A stretch of 30,148 bases of DNA. Origin: Thiodiazotropha sp037382065. Lineage in GTDB: Bacteria; Pseudomonadota; Gammaproteobacteria; Chromatiales; Chromatiaceae. The stretch spans positions 1-30,148 of the forward strand of contig JARRQF010000027.1 in the NCBI GenBank assembly GCA_037382065.1, given 5' to 3'. Under the pieces are notes generated by a model. The model made no database searches and was not told the DNA's origin. It saw nothing but the letters and a program-made list of their open reading frames with translations. A program made the translations under genes and the position numbers. Shown here one piece after another: positions 15,821 through 23,519 of this stretch. Numbering within the stretch: the stretch's first letter is position 1; every line of letters starts with the position of its first letter.

Positions 15821-16273
15821 TCAAGCTGCAGCCGGTATACCGCCTGCCAGTACCAGAGCGAAGACGAAGGCGAATACTGCGAAACCCTCGACGATGGCGG
15901 CAGGGGCAAGCGACAGACCGAAGATCTCAGGTTTGACTTTCGAAGCATTGATTGAGGAGGCGCAGCACTGACCCTGACGAATGGCGCTGAACATCAGCGC
16001 CAGTCCGCACAGAATACCGATACCAAAAAGGGCACCGGCATTCTCTGAGGTGACTGCCCGGTTGAGGGTAAACATGACCACAATGCCATAAATAACCTGT
16101 GAGGAGGGCATTACCGAGATGCCGATGTAGCGACCATGGCCACTCTCGGTCTCGATCATCGCGCCGATGGCCGCCTGACCTGCGACAGCACAGCCGATGA
16201 TGCTGCCGATCGCGCCCAGTGCCATGACGCCGTAGACACCTGACCAGCCCAGTGCAATGACGAACTCATTCAT
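15821..16273 (-). CDS. atpK: V-type ATPase proteolipid subunit K with Na+-type ligand set
   Basis: The 150-residue subunit is a fused double hairpin with four membrane helices, forming the rotor ring. The ion-binding carboxylate is E129 in helix 4 (PAAIVEGFAV). The neighbourhood M55-P-S-S58-Q59 in helix 2 and R-Q100-G in helix 3 aligns with L61-PG-T64-Q65 and Q110 of Enterococcus hirae NtpK, where these plus E139 coordinate Na+; Ser keeps the hydroxyl of Thr64. This pattern suggests sodium coupling, which would fit a marine or haloalkaline cell, but is inference. The gene overlaps I by 4 bp, and the next gene starts 10 bases after its stop. Confidence 0.92.
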   Translation of the reverse strand: MNEFVIALGWSGVYGVMALGAIGSIIGCAVAGQAAIGAMIETESGHGRYIGISVMPSSQVIYGIVVMFTLNRAVTSENAGALFGIGILCGLALMFSAIRQGQCCASSINASKVKPEIFGLSLAPAAIVEGFAVFAFVFALVLAGGIPAAA

Positions 16274-18078
16274 TCCTTCACTCCCCTTTTTGCAAAAGCA
16301 CGGAAGGGGTAACCCTCTTCCGAAAGCCCCCAGTTATAAAATTCAATAAAATTCAGGCGCAACCCATGTACCACACCACTCATTAGACTGAGCATGATGT
16401 TAAGGAGATGTCCCACCAGTAAAATCAATAGTCCGAATAGCAGGCCCATGCCGGTATGAGCATCCATGGCGTGACGAGCCAGATCGTTGAATGTTAGGGC
16501 CAGGGAGGCGCTTGCCAATCCCAGGGCGAAGAGACGCAGATAGCTCAACACATCACCAAAAATCTTGGTGATGTTGGTGAGGGATGAGAGTCCTCCAAGT
16601 ACACGCCAGAGTAGGTCAACGGCGCTGTTTACCTTATGTTCGCTACCATATAGAAAAATACCCAATAGACCACCGCTAAGGAAGGTGATCCCCAGCCGAT
16701 GAGAGAGGTAGGATAGTGCGCTCTCCCCCATGCCTAACCAGACTAGCAGCCCCCCCACTACCACCGCGATCCAGCCCAGACTGACCCAGGCCCGGTTGCT
16801 GCCCCAGTACTGCCTGGCCATTATGCCATTGGCCAGTGCAATGTGGCTTACTCCAACGATCACAGAGAGGCGCATCATAGTATCAAAGTCATTAACGTCG
16901 AGTAGTTTGATAAAGGCGAGTAGACTCCCCTCGGGTGGGGTAATGCCGAAATAGCTGCCTACCACGACTCCCCAAAGCATCGCACTGCCGCACAGAGTGG
17001 CGGCAAGAATGCGCAGGCGTCGTCCTGTCTCACTGCGTCCCATTGCACGCCAGCCTAGGATCACCCCAAAACCCAGTAGCGCGGCATAGCCCGCATCGGA
17101 GAGGATCATCGAGAAGAATAGGGTGAAAGAGAGAAATACCACTTGGGATGGGTCCCAACTGCGATAACCCGGGGTTTGGTAGAAATCGACCAGATCCTCG
17201 CCTGCTGCTAAGTTGGGGGGGTTGCTCAATAGGGTAGGGGGGCGCTCCTGGTCTGTGGGTTCTTCAATTAGCAGCGCCAGCTTTAGTCTATCGGCAAGTG
17301 CTTGTAAGCCTTTCAGTTTGGAGGTTGGAACCCATCCTTGCAAGGCAAAAATATCGGTGTTATCCAAGGTTTGGCTGGCCGCATGATAGCGTGCGGCAAG
17401 ATCCTCCTCGGCACTCAGGTGGCTGGCCAGTAGCGTGATCCAGCGGGTCAGTGCCTGACGCTCGGCGAGTAGTCTTTCCAGCTCAACTTCGCAAGCCTCC
17501 CAGCGACGAATAACCTCATCCAGAGGGAGGCTTCCGGTATGGATTCGAGGGGTTGACAGCAGACCCTCACGAGGCTCCTTTTCGGATATTACCACCAGAT
17601 AGAGAAAGCGATTGTCCTGATGCACCACCTGCCAGGTTGCTTGCAGATGCTGTAACTCCGAGAGTGTGTCTCGCGGTAGTATGTAAAACCAGAGACGCTG
17701 CCCGCCAATCTGCTTAGAAGATATGTGGTGGAAGTTACCCCAGGGGCGTAAGGCCTCGATGCGTTCTCGCATCGCATCGCTGCAATCTTGCGTATCACGC
17801 ACCTGCTGCTGATTATTGAGTACCTCAGCGACCACCGCTTTCATGTTAAAGTTATTGTCGTGGCGTATGGCTCGGCGTTTGTCCTTGACACTGTGCAGAT
17901 AGCGCAGTGCTTTATAGGCATCCAATGGTTGACTGGATACCACCTTTTCCGGCTCTTTGGGACGTGGGGCCAGAGAGAGCAGATGGAGACATCCTAGTTC
18001 CTGTACCTCTTGCAGCACGGCCTCTTTCTCTGTGGGCATGCCGAATAGTGTAATCTTGCGTAGAGGCACAATGCTCAT
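16270..18078 (-). CDS. atpI: V-type ATPase subunit I (stator, a-like)
   Basis: The 602-residue subunit has a soluble N-terminal half with two helical-hairpin segments that contacts the peripheral stalk (MSIVPLRKITLFGMPTEKEAVLQEVQELG is the typical start; about 1-310). A membrane half of roughly seven helices follows. The last helix region has HGLRLNFIEFYNW with R574, matching the conserved Arg that releases the ion from the K-ring carboxylate, followed by YPFRAFAKRG as in family members. Length fits bacterial I subunits. It overlaps D and K by 4 bp each, so expression is coupled. Confidence 0.93.
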   Translation of the reverse strand: MSIVPLRKITLFGMPTEKEAVLQEVQELGCLHLLSLAPRPKEPEKVVSSQPLDAYKALRYLHSVKDKRRAIRHDNNFNMKAVVAEVLNNQQQVRDTQDCSDAMRERIEALRPWGNFHHISSKQIGGQRLWFYILPRDTLSELQHLQATWQVVHQDNRFLYLVVISEKEPREGLLSTPRIHTGSLPLDEVIRRWEACEVELERLLAERQALTRWITLLASHLSAEEDLAARYHAASQTLDNTDIFALQGWVPTSKLKGLQALADRLKLALLIEEPTDQERPPTLLSNPPNLAAGEDLVDFYQTPGYRSWDPSQVVFLSFTLFFSMILSDAGYAALLGFGVILGWRAMGRSETGRRLRILAATLCGSAMLWGVVVGSYFGITPPEGSLLAFIKLLDVNDFDTMMRLSVIVGVSHIALANGIMARQYWGSNRAWVSLGWIAVVVGGLLVWLGMGESALSYLSHRLGITFLSGGLLGIFLYGSEHKVNSAVDLLWRVLGGLSSLTNITKIFGDVLSYLRLFALGLASASLALTFNDLARHAMDAHTGMGLLFGLLILLVGHLLNIMLSLMSGVVHGLRLNFIEFYNWGLSEEGYPFRAFAKRGVKE

Positions 18079-18683
18079 ACAGCAATGCCCTCCCTGAGGC
18101 GTTTTCCTTTGGCGATTTTGGCTCGGACTACCGCTGCACGCTCCGCATCGGCGAGAAAGATCTGGATACGCCGGATATTGTCACGGGTCTGGGGGATCAG
18201 CACCTTTTCGAATAGGTTGACTCGCTGAGTAATGGTACGTACCGCTTTGTTAAGCAGAGTGAGACGCTGCTGTTGCAGTTGAATATGTATACGTAGTTCG
18301 AGCATCTCTGTCAGTCGAAGGGCAAAGTTATCGACCCATTCCGGCTTTGCCATCAAAGCATAATTCGCCTGCTTTATTTTGAGATTTTTAACCAGAGGGA
18401 GTCGAACACCCATGACGTTTTCTTCTTTGAGTTCTAATTTGGTGATATGTACCAGATTCTCGATATTGACCTCTTCATTGGAGCCCATGGGCAAGCCCTG
18501 TTCGACCAAGCGGCGTAATTGGTTGATCTCGGCTTCGGTAGCCTCAATCGCTTTCGCTGCTTTGGCTCGTTCGGCGATCAATTGGCGACGTTTAAGATCG
18601 AGCGAAGGGAGAAACCGCTCGAAGCCTTTGAGACGCCGATTCTGCACGCTCAGGGATGACTTGCTTAGCGATAGATGTGCCAT
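18075..18683 (-). CDS. atpD: V-type ATPase subunit D (central stalk)
   Basis: The 202-residue subunit is dominated by two long helices forming an antiparallel coiled coil, the rotor shaft in the head. The conserved opening LSKSSLSVQNRRLKGFERFLPSLDLKR and the closing INLFEKVL-like region (RVNLFEKVLIPQTRDNIRRI) match the family. The partner subunit F is not found in the operon, as is also reported for chlamydial-type operons with DUF2764. It starts one base after the B stop and overlaps I by 4 bp. Confidence 0.92.
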   Translation of the reverse strand: MAHLSLSKSSLSVQNRRLKGFERFLPSLDLKRRQLIAERAKAAKAIEATEAEINQLRRLVEQGLPMGSNEEVNIENLVHITKLELKEENVMGVRLPLVKNLKIKQANYALMAKPEWVDNFALRLTEMLELRIHIQLQQQRLTLLNKAVRTITQRVNLFEKVLIPQTRDNIRRIQIFLADAERAAVVRAKIAKGKRLREGIAV

Positions 18684-18684
18684 C

Positions 18685-20037
18685 TCAGGCTACCTTGACG
18701 TTATCAAGATTGGGGAAAAATTTATCGATTAACTGCTGCTTCATCAGCAACTCCTCAGCGTCAAAGCACTCCGCCAAGGTACGCCAGGATAGATCGAGAG
18801 CCTCCTCCAGGGGCAGGGAGACCTGAATCTCCATGAAGCGCTCCTTGAACAGTTGGCCGAATTTGAGCAGTTTCTCATCGAAGGGGGTTAACTCAAAAGC
18901 CATGGCCTGTTTCTGCTCGGCGTCACGGGCGCTAGAATAGAAGCGAATCATGGTATTCATGATCTGAGCATGGTCTTCCCGGGTGATCTTGCCGATGACA
19001 TGTTGCTTGAGTCGTGAAAGAGAGCCGAATGGATCGAGCATGCCATTATGCAGGTAGAACTGTCCTTCGGTAATGTAACCTGTATTGTCGGGCACCGGAT
19101 GGGTTACATCATCGCCTGGCATGGTAGTCACCGAAAGGATAGTGACGGAACCCGCCTCACGATAGGTAGCTGCCTTCTCATAACGCCGTGCCAACTGGGA
19201 GTAGAGATCACCCATATAGCCCCGGTTTGAGGGAACACGTTCCATGGAGATGCCGACCTCTTTAAGGGCATCGGCATAGGCGGTCATGTCGGTGAGTAGC
19301 ACCAATACTCGCTTACCCTCCTCCACAGCAAATTTTTCCGCTACCGCCAGAGCCATATCAGGCACCAGCAGACGCTCAACAATGGGGTCCGAGGCGAGAT
19401 TGACGAACATTACGGTGCGAGAAAAGACTCCAGCATCGTCAAAGGCAGTGCGAAAGAAGTGATAGTCATCGAAGATCAAACCCATTCCACCAAATACCAC
19501 CACATCAGCATCGGCCTGAATACCGATACGGGCGAGAAAGGGGTTGTAAGGCTCGCCTGCCACAGAGAAGATCGGAATCTTCTGGCTCTCAACCAAGCAG
19601 TTGAAGAGGTCGATCATCGGTACATCTGTGCGAATCATCTTCGAGGCGAGTTGACGTCGCATTGGATTAACCGACGGACCGCCAATCGGCACTTTAGGAT
19701 CATGGTAGAGATCGGGACCACCGTCGATCGGTTGTCCAGCCCCACGAAATACCCGTCCTAGAATGTTCGTCGAATAGGTCACCTGCATGGCTGACCCGAG
19801 AAAACCGACTTTGGCATCCGTGGACATCCCCTTGGTGCCAGCAAACACTTGCAGAGCAACTCTATCGCGTTGGATATGGATCACTTGCGCCAGTGAAGAG
19901 GTCGATCCCGTTTCGATTGTTGCAAGGTCACCAAAGCAGACCGTCGCCTTCCCCGCTAGGTTGGTAGGTACTTGAACCTTGACGATATCTCCGACGATTT
20001 CCAGGATGTTGGTGTAGTGCAACAGAGTTTGAGACAT
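18685..20037 (-). CDS. atpB: V-type ATPase subunit B (non-catalytic)
   Basis: The 450-residue subunit is the non-catalytic head partner of A. A beta-barrel N-terminus leads to a degenerate nucleotide-binding region (KIPIFSVAGEPYNPFLARI) with no P-loop lysine, as is normal for B. DMTAYADALKEVG, NRGYMGDLYSQLARRYEKA and PGDDVTHPVPDNTGYITEGQ follow, all strong family blocks. It is the first gene of the operon; AAGGAATAG lies about 12 bases upstream of the ATG. Operon transcription must start in the 776-base region upstream, which contains an ACCAAGTTGGT dyad. Confidence 0.95.
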   Translation of the reverse strand: MSQTLLHYTNILEIVGDIVKVQVPTNLAGKATVCFGDLATIETGSTSSLAQVIHIQRDRVALQVFAGTKGMSTDAKVGFLGSAMQVTYSTNILGRVFRGAGQPIDGGPDLYHDPKVPIGGPSVNPMRRQLASKMIRTDVPMIDLFNCLVESQKIPIFSVAGEPYNPFLARIGIQADADVVVFGGMGLIFDDYHFFRTAFDDAGVFSRTVMFVNLASDPIVERLLVPDMALAVAEKFAVEEGKRVLVLLTDMTAYADALKEVGISMERVPSNRGYMGDLYSQLARRYEKAATYREAGSVTILSVTTMPGDDVTHPVPDNTGYITEGQFYLHNGMLDPFGSLSRLKQHVIGKITREDHAQIMNTMIRFYSSARDAEQKQAMAFELTPFDEKLLKFGQLFKERFMEIQVSLPLEEALDLSWRTLAECFDAEELLMKQQLIDKFFPNLDNVKVA

Positions 20038-20813
20038 AAGCTAGCTTCTATTCCTTAACTAGGATTCTGATTTATCAGTTAACCAAGTTGGTGAGCGATG
20101 GTTAATACAATGCACAGATACTGAGTGGTTTAAAATATACTGTTAACAAACCTAAGGGAGAAAATAGGTCAGAGTGAAAAGTAACCGCCAACTCGTGAAA
20201 ATCTCTATTCTATTCCATGCATGTCATGATGCTTATGTTAGGTTTGCTTGGCAAAAATTACTAGGATACCCGTACCCTATGCCTTACATTTGTAAAAAAT
20301 TGCAAAAAGTACTTAACAGGTTTTTTAAAAAACGCCATATTTTTGGCAATGCGATAAAAACAGACGCATTAGCACAACGTACTTTATCCAGCGCGCTTAG
20401 CCAACCTATTTCACCACGAAGGGCGCGAAGGATCATATACTTATGATGTCGATTATCATTCACCACTCAATAGTATACTGTTTAATTATTTTACATTGCT
20501 AATCTAAAAACATGAACCAAGTACGATCTCCAAAAAAACTAATCTGATCAAATGTGTAGGCTATGTGCAACCAGCAGTAAATTACTGATGATTTATTTCA
20601 CTTATTTAATAGCATGAACTCTAAATGAGCCAATATAAATCGGCCAAAAGGCTTAAGCGGCGGTATGTGTGCATATGCTGTTTCGGGTTAAGGGATTTGG
20701 TGTCATGAGAATTGGAGTGAGTTATTGAAGCGGAGTAAATATAGTGTGATAGATAAAAAATACTGATGTTCTGACCCATAGTGATTTAGGTTGTATTTAA
20801 TTACTAGAGGAAT
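20038..20813. other. long divergent intergenic region upstream of the V-ATPase operon
   Basis: No gene is supported in these 776 bases. Near the operon are two dyads, CTGATTTATCAG (20067-20078) and ACCAAGTTGGT (20082-20092), possible control sites for atpB. TTTTTTAAAAAA lies at 20321-20332, and a CACCACGAAGGGCGCGAAGG sequence (20412-20431) resembles a common dispersed intergenic repeat. A 90-codon GTG frame at 20174-20446 was judged spurious. At the right end AGAGGAAT precedes the ATG of the repeat protein. Confidence 0.5.
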
Positions 20814-22598
20814 ATGCTTGTGATAAATAGTATGAAATATCATACTCACCAATCGAACCACCTTGCCAAGATGATAGACACTGTTTCTCCTGCCATAAAG
20901 AAACGGGCGACTAATACCCAATCGAACCATGTTACCAATGCAGTAGACACAATTTCTTCTGCTGTAAAGAAACAGGCGAATGAAATCCAATCTAGGGGGC
21001 AGACTACAGAGGAAAAATTAAAAAACATGCCGGGGACTGAAAGCAAAATAAAGCAGTCCTTAACAAAAATTGAATCATTTTTGAATAATCGATCTCAAGG
21101 AGAGAATGACCATTCGGGCACAGGTAAACCCATCACACCACTCCCGATAGATGCCATAGGTTCAGGGCTAGATCCTCTTTTACAACCCTCTCTGATAACC
21201 AACACACCGCCTGATGTAGATATTGGGATATCAAAATCCAGGGAGTTCTATAGCAGCGGGCTTATGGATCGAGCGAAGCAAGGCCAAAGTGATGGGGGTA
21301 GGTTTGCGTACCATAGAGAGTATGGAAATCAAGCATATTGGGATTCTAAGAATACGAATAATAACAATAACACCAATGGTGATAACAATACCAATGGTGA
21401 TAACTATACGAATAACACAAATAACAATGCCAATAATAACAATACCAATGGTGATAACTATACCAATAACACCAATGCCAATAACACCAATGCCAATAAC
21501 ACCAATGCCAATAACACCAATGCCAATAACACCAATGCCAATAGCACCAATGCCAATAGCACCAATACCAATAACACCAATGCCAATAGCACGAATGCCA
21601 ATAGCACCAATGCCAATAGCACGAATGCCAATAGCACCAATGCCAATAGCACGAATGCCAATAACACCAATGCCAATAATAATACCAATGGTGATAACTA
21701 TACGAATAACACCAATAACAATACCAATAATAACAATAACACCAATGATAATAGTGGTGGCTTTAATATCAGTGCCAAGGTAGTTGAAGGGAGTGTGAGT
21801 GCGGATTTGGTTCGAGGCGAAGTATCTGGAACTGAACAGGTCGGTGATATGACTGTTTCTGGCAGCGCTCAAGCGGGTATCGGAGCTCAGGCAACAGCAG
21901 GGGTATCGATCAGTCAGGACGGAGTAAAGGCTGAGGCAGGTGCGTCAATAGGCGCAGATGCTTCTGCCGAAGGGTCGGTTTCCTATGGTATCGCTGAAGC
22001 TGGTGGATCCGCTTCGGCATTCGCTGGCGCAGAAGCCACAGCTGAAATATCTGCCGGAAAAGATGGAGTGAACGCTGAAGTGGGTGCTTTTGCCGGTGCT
22101 AAAGCTGATGCAGAGGTTCATGCTGATGTCGGTGGAGTTGGTGCTGGTGTGACAGGAGAGGTTTGGGCAGGCGCCGGGGCTGAAGCTGATATCAACGTCG
22201 GTTACGAAGATGGCAAGATTACAATTGGCGGAGAGTTCGGCGCAGCCGTTGGCGTGGGAGGTAAAGTTGGCGGTGAGGTCACTATTGATCCTGAAAAGGT
22301 CGTCGAAACCGCGCAGCAGATTGGTGATGCCGCAAATGATGCCGCACATCAGATTGGAGATGCCGCAAATGATGCTGCGCAGCATGTTGGTGATGCCGCA
22401 CATCAGATTGGAGATGCCGCAAATGATGCTGCGCAGCATGTTGATGATGCCGCACATCAGATTGGAGATGCCGCAAATGATGCTGCACAGCATGTTGGAG
22501 ATGCCGCAAGTAATGTTGCGCATCAGGTTGGTGATGTTGCAAGCAACGTGAAGGATGCGGCTGTGGATGGGCTGAAAAACTTCAATCCCTTCGGTTAA
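20814..22598 (+). CDS. 594-residue modular repeat protein, function unknown
   Basis: There are four visible parts. (1) Residues 13-35 and 36-58 are a duplicated 23-residue helical unit opening with QSNH; the DNA unit is 69 bp. (2) Residues 180-313 are an almost pure Asn/Thr tract with about 14 tandem five-residue units of TNANN/TNANS type. (3) Residues about 317-500 are Ala/Gly/Val-rich with alternating polar and small residues, suggesting stacked beta-strands; similar low-complexity regions occur in bacterial surface and polymorphic-toxin proteins. (4) Residues 502-581 are amphipathic 11- and 18-residue repeats (QIGDAANDAAQ plus HVGDAAH), LEA-like. The chain ends FNPFG. No signal peptide or membrane helix is seen. 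AGAGGA precedes the ATG at good spacing. Position next to a muramidase remnant suggests a secreted or contact-related role, but this is speculative. Confidence 0.8.
   Translation: MLVINSMKYHTHQSNHLAKMIDTVSPAIKKRATNTQSNHVTNAVDTISSAVKKQANEIQSRGQTTEEKLKNMPGTESKIKQSLTKIESFLNNRSQGENDHSGTGKPITPLPIDAIGSGLDPLLQPSLITNTPPDVDIGISKSREFYSSGLMDRAKQGQSDGGRFAYHREYGNQAYWDSKNTNNNNNTNGDNNTNGDNYTNNTNNNANNNNTNGDNYTNNTNANNTNANNTNANNTNANNTNANSTNANSTNTNNTNANSTNANSTNANSTNANSTNANSTNANNTNANNNTNGDNYTNNTNNNTNNNNNTNDNSGGFNISAKVVEGSVSADLVRGEVSGTEQVGDMTVSGSAQAGIGAQATAGVSISQDGVKAEAGASIGADASAEGSVSYGIAEAGGSASAFAGAEATAEISAGKDGVNAEVGAFAGAKADAEVHADVGGVGAGVTGEVWAGAGAEADINVGYEDGKITIGGEFGAAVGVGGKVGGEVTIDPEKVVETAQQIGDAANDAAHQIGDAANDAAQHVGDAAHQIGDAANDAAQHVDDAAHQIGDAANDAAQHVGDAASNVAHQVGDVASNVKDAAVDGLKNFNPFG
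21351..21752 (+). repeat. in-frame 15-bp minisatellite coding for Asn/Thr repeats
   Basis: The tract is built on ACCAATGCCAATAAC-type 15-mers, about 14 consecutive units between roughly 21471 and 21680. It is flanked on both sides by imperfect copies of a longer AATACCAATGGTGATAACTA motif. Single-base variants (AAC to AGC, ACC to ACG) are shared by neighbouring units, showing recent slippage or unequal exchange. Because the unit is a multiple of three, copy changes alter protein length, not frame. Confidence 0.9.
22317..22556 (+). repeat. 33/54-bp coding repeats of the helical C-terminus
   Basis: CAGATTGGAGATGCCGCAAA recurs four times (first copy with GGT for GGA), each followed by a CAGCATGTTG(G/A)TGATGCC unit except the first. 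The 54-bp period encodes 18 residues, five full alpha-helical turns. Later units diverge (AGTAATGTTGCG), marking the older edge of the array. Confidence 0.88.
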
Positions 22599-22637
22599 CC
22601 TAAAAAATCAGTTAATCGCTCCACTCTAAATAACAAG
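22597..22637. repeat. border repeat, copy 1
   Basis: AACCTAAAAAATCAGTTAAT followed by CGCTCCACTCTAAATAACAA matches 23178-23217 in the same orientation. It starts inside the stop region of the 594-residue gene. The first half belongs to a border motif also found at 6199, 23441 and 28011. Confidence 0.75.
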
Positions 22638-22717
22638 TAAGGAGATAAGGGGCGGGACTCTGTTCTCGCCTCAAGATAGAGTTCTTCGTAGAGGTATGTG
22701 AAAAGAACACTACAGCC

Positions 22718-22745
22718 AGCCTTAGGCTGTCCATAGCCTAAGGCT
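22718..22745. repeat. perfect 11-bp hairpin at the broken end of the muramidase
   Basis: AGCCTTAGGCT (22718-22728) and AGCCTAAGGCT (22735-22745) pair perfectly around GTCCAT, and outer CTACA/TTGTAG can also pair. It lies exactly where the muramidase frame loses homology. It could serve as a terminator without a T-run, or be the scar of a small inverted duplication. Confidence 0.65.
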
Positions 22746-23180
22746 ATTGTAGTTAAATCCCATGATTTGGAATTTACCCCAGGAGGCAGATTTGAGTGCG
22801 GTTGTATCATTAAGCGCTTGCGCTTCATGTAATCGGTTATGCTCAGCTGCACCACCTTTGTAAAGGCTTCGATTCCAGCTATGACTGGATATATTCGGAT
22901 GTGAAGCGTTATAGCGTCCATTTGTTAAGCGGCTAAACTGGTGCGCCTCGAAGAGTATTTTTGGTTGTCCGTTAGATAGAAATCCACTACCAGCTGCCTC
23001 AACATCAGCTACCGCCTTTATAGAGGCTACATCGACGCCTAATTGTTTGGCTGCCCTCTGCCAATCTGCGTTTGTCATTTTTTTGCTGGTACTATGACTT
23101 GTAGGGCCGTTATTACTTAAAGCAACCGAACCTTTTAAATGCTTGGTATCGACAATCACATTGGTCAGGCTGCTTTGAAC
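22722..23180 (-). pseudogene. truncated N-acetylmuramidase (DUF3380/PF11860) remnant
   Basis: The open frame (GTG at 23159, open back to a stop at 23181-23183) contains the front of a phage-type N-acetylmuramidase domain. It has DWQRAAKQLGVDVASIKAVADVEAAG with the likely catalytic Glu, then SGFLSNGQPKILFEAHQF and SASWGKFQIMGFNY. Homologues continue after that point for about 70 residues in my recollection of the family. Here the frame shifts: the expected ALGYG is found in another frame at about 22726-22741, and the sequence then loses similarity. The domain lacks its C-terminal part, and the N-terminus begins abruptly at a border repeat. It is therefore most likely a non-functional fragment carried between two direct repeats (22597 and 23178). 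Confidence 0.75.
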
Positions 23181-23217
23181 CTAAAAAAATCAGTTAACCG
23201 CTCCATTCTAATAACAG
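23178..23217. repeat. border repeat, copy 2
   Basis: AACCTAAAAAAATCAGTTAA followed by CCGCTCCATTCTAATAACAG is the second copy of 22597-22637, enclosing the muramidase fragment. Confidence 0.75.
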
Positions 23218-23319
23218 GTTTCTGCTTTTGAAGAAAATAGCTTCGATGGTTATGGTTACCTACTGGGTGAATCACGCGGCAGCATGAATGGCACGTTTGT
23301 GGCGGCATATGGCGGCGTT
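23215..23319 (+). pseudogene. short coding-like remnant of unknown protein
   Basis: An open frame between the border repeat and the next repeat module reads FEENSFDGYGYLLGESRGSM then NGTFVAAYGG. Its composition looks protein-like and unlike the flanking repeats. It has no start of its own and merges into repeat DNA at 23319. I do not recognise the source protein. Confidence 0.3.
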
Positions 23320-23464
23320 GCAACTCCTTGGAATAGTGGGCTATTGCGCGCCGTGCATGGATGCACCCGTGTCGCGGGTACATGGATGTATAGGAGCGAC
23401 CCTTGCCCTGCACCACCACAAGCGCACTCTTCATACTCTCCAACTGATCCTTTTAGGTTGAATT
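23319..23464. repeat. ~145-bp direct repeat upstream of the efflux operon
   Basis: This matches 27892-28035 in the same orientation apart from a ~9-bp insertion there and scattered changes. It contains TGCATGGATGCACCCGTGTC and GGAGCGACCCTTGCCCTG, and ends with the border motif on the complement (23441-23461). Leftward frames inside it (HGCIHARRAIAHYSKELQ-like) recur in other genomes as spurious repeat-derived ORFs. Confidence 0.85.
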
Positions 23465-23519
23465 ATTTGAGCAAAGCACTAATATAAGAGAAATCTAATA
23501 TACGAATCGGAGTTCATCC

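Noticed and set aside
15811..15948. N-terminal extension of subunit E.
   Set aside because: It overlaps the K gene in another frame; the internal ATG at 15810 has a good ribosome-binding site and matches the family length.
20174..20446. 90-codon GTG frame upstream of the V-ATPase operon.
   Set aside because: No ribosome-binding site; its end runs into a CACCACGAAGG-type intergenic repeat.
21223..21872. Long open frames overlapping the Asn/Thr tract on both strands (Ile/Gly/Val-rich or Thr/Pro/Met-rich).
   Set aside because: They are a by-product of a 15-bp repeat free of stops in several frames; no ribosome-binding site and composition dictated by the repeat.
23165..23443. Leftward 92-codon frame within the repeat module.
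   Set aside because: It is repeat-derived; the same HGAQRRRIARYSKELQ-like reading occurs at 27803-28110, and it overlaps the border repeat.
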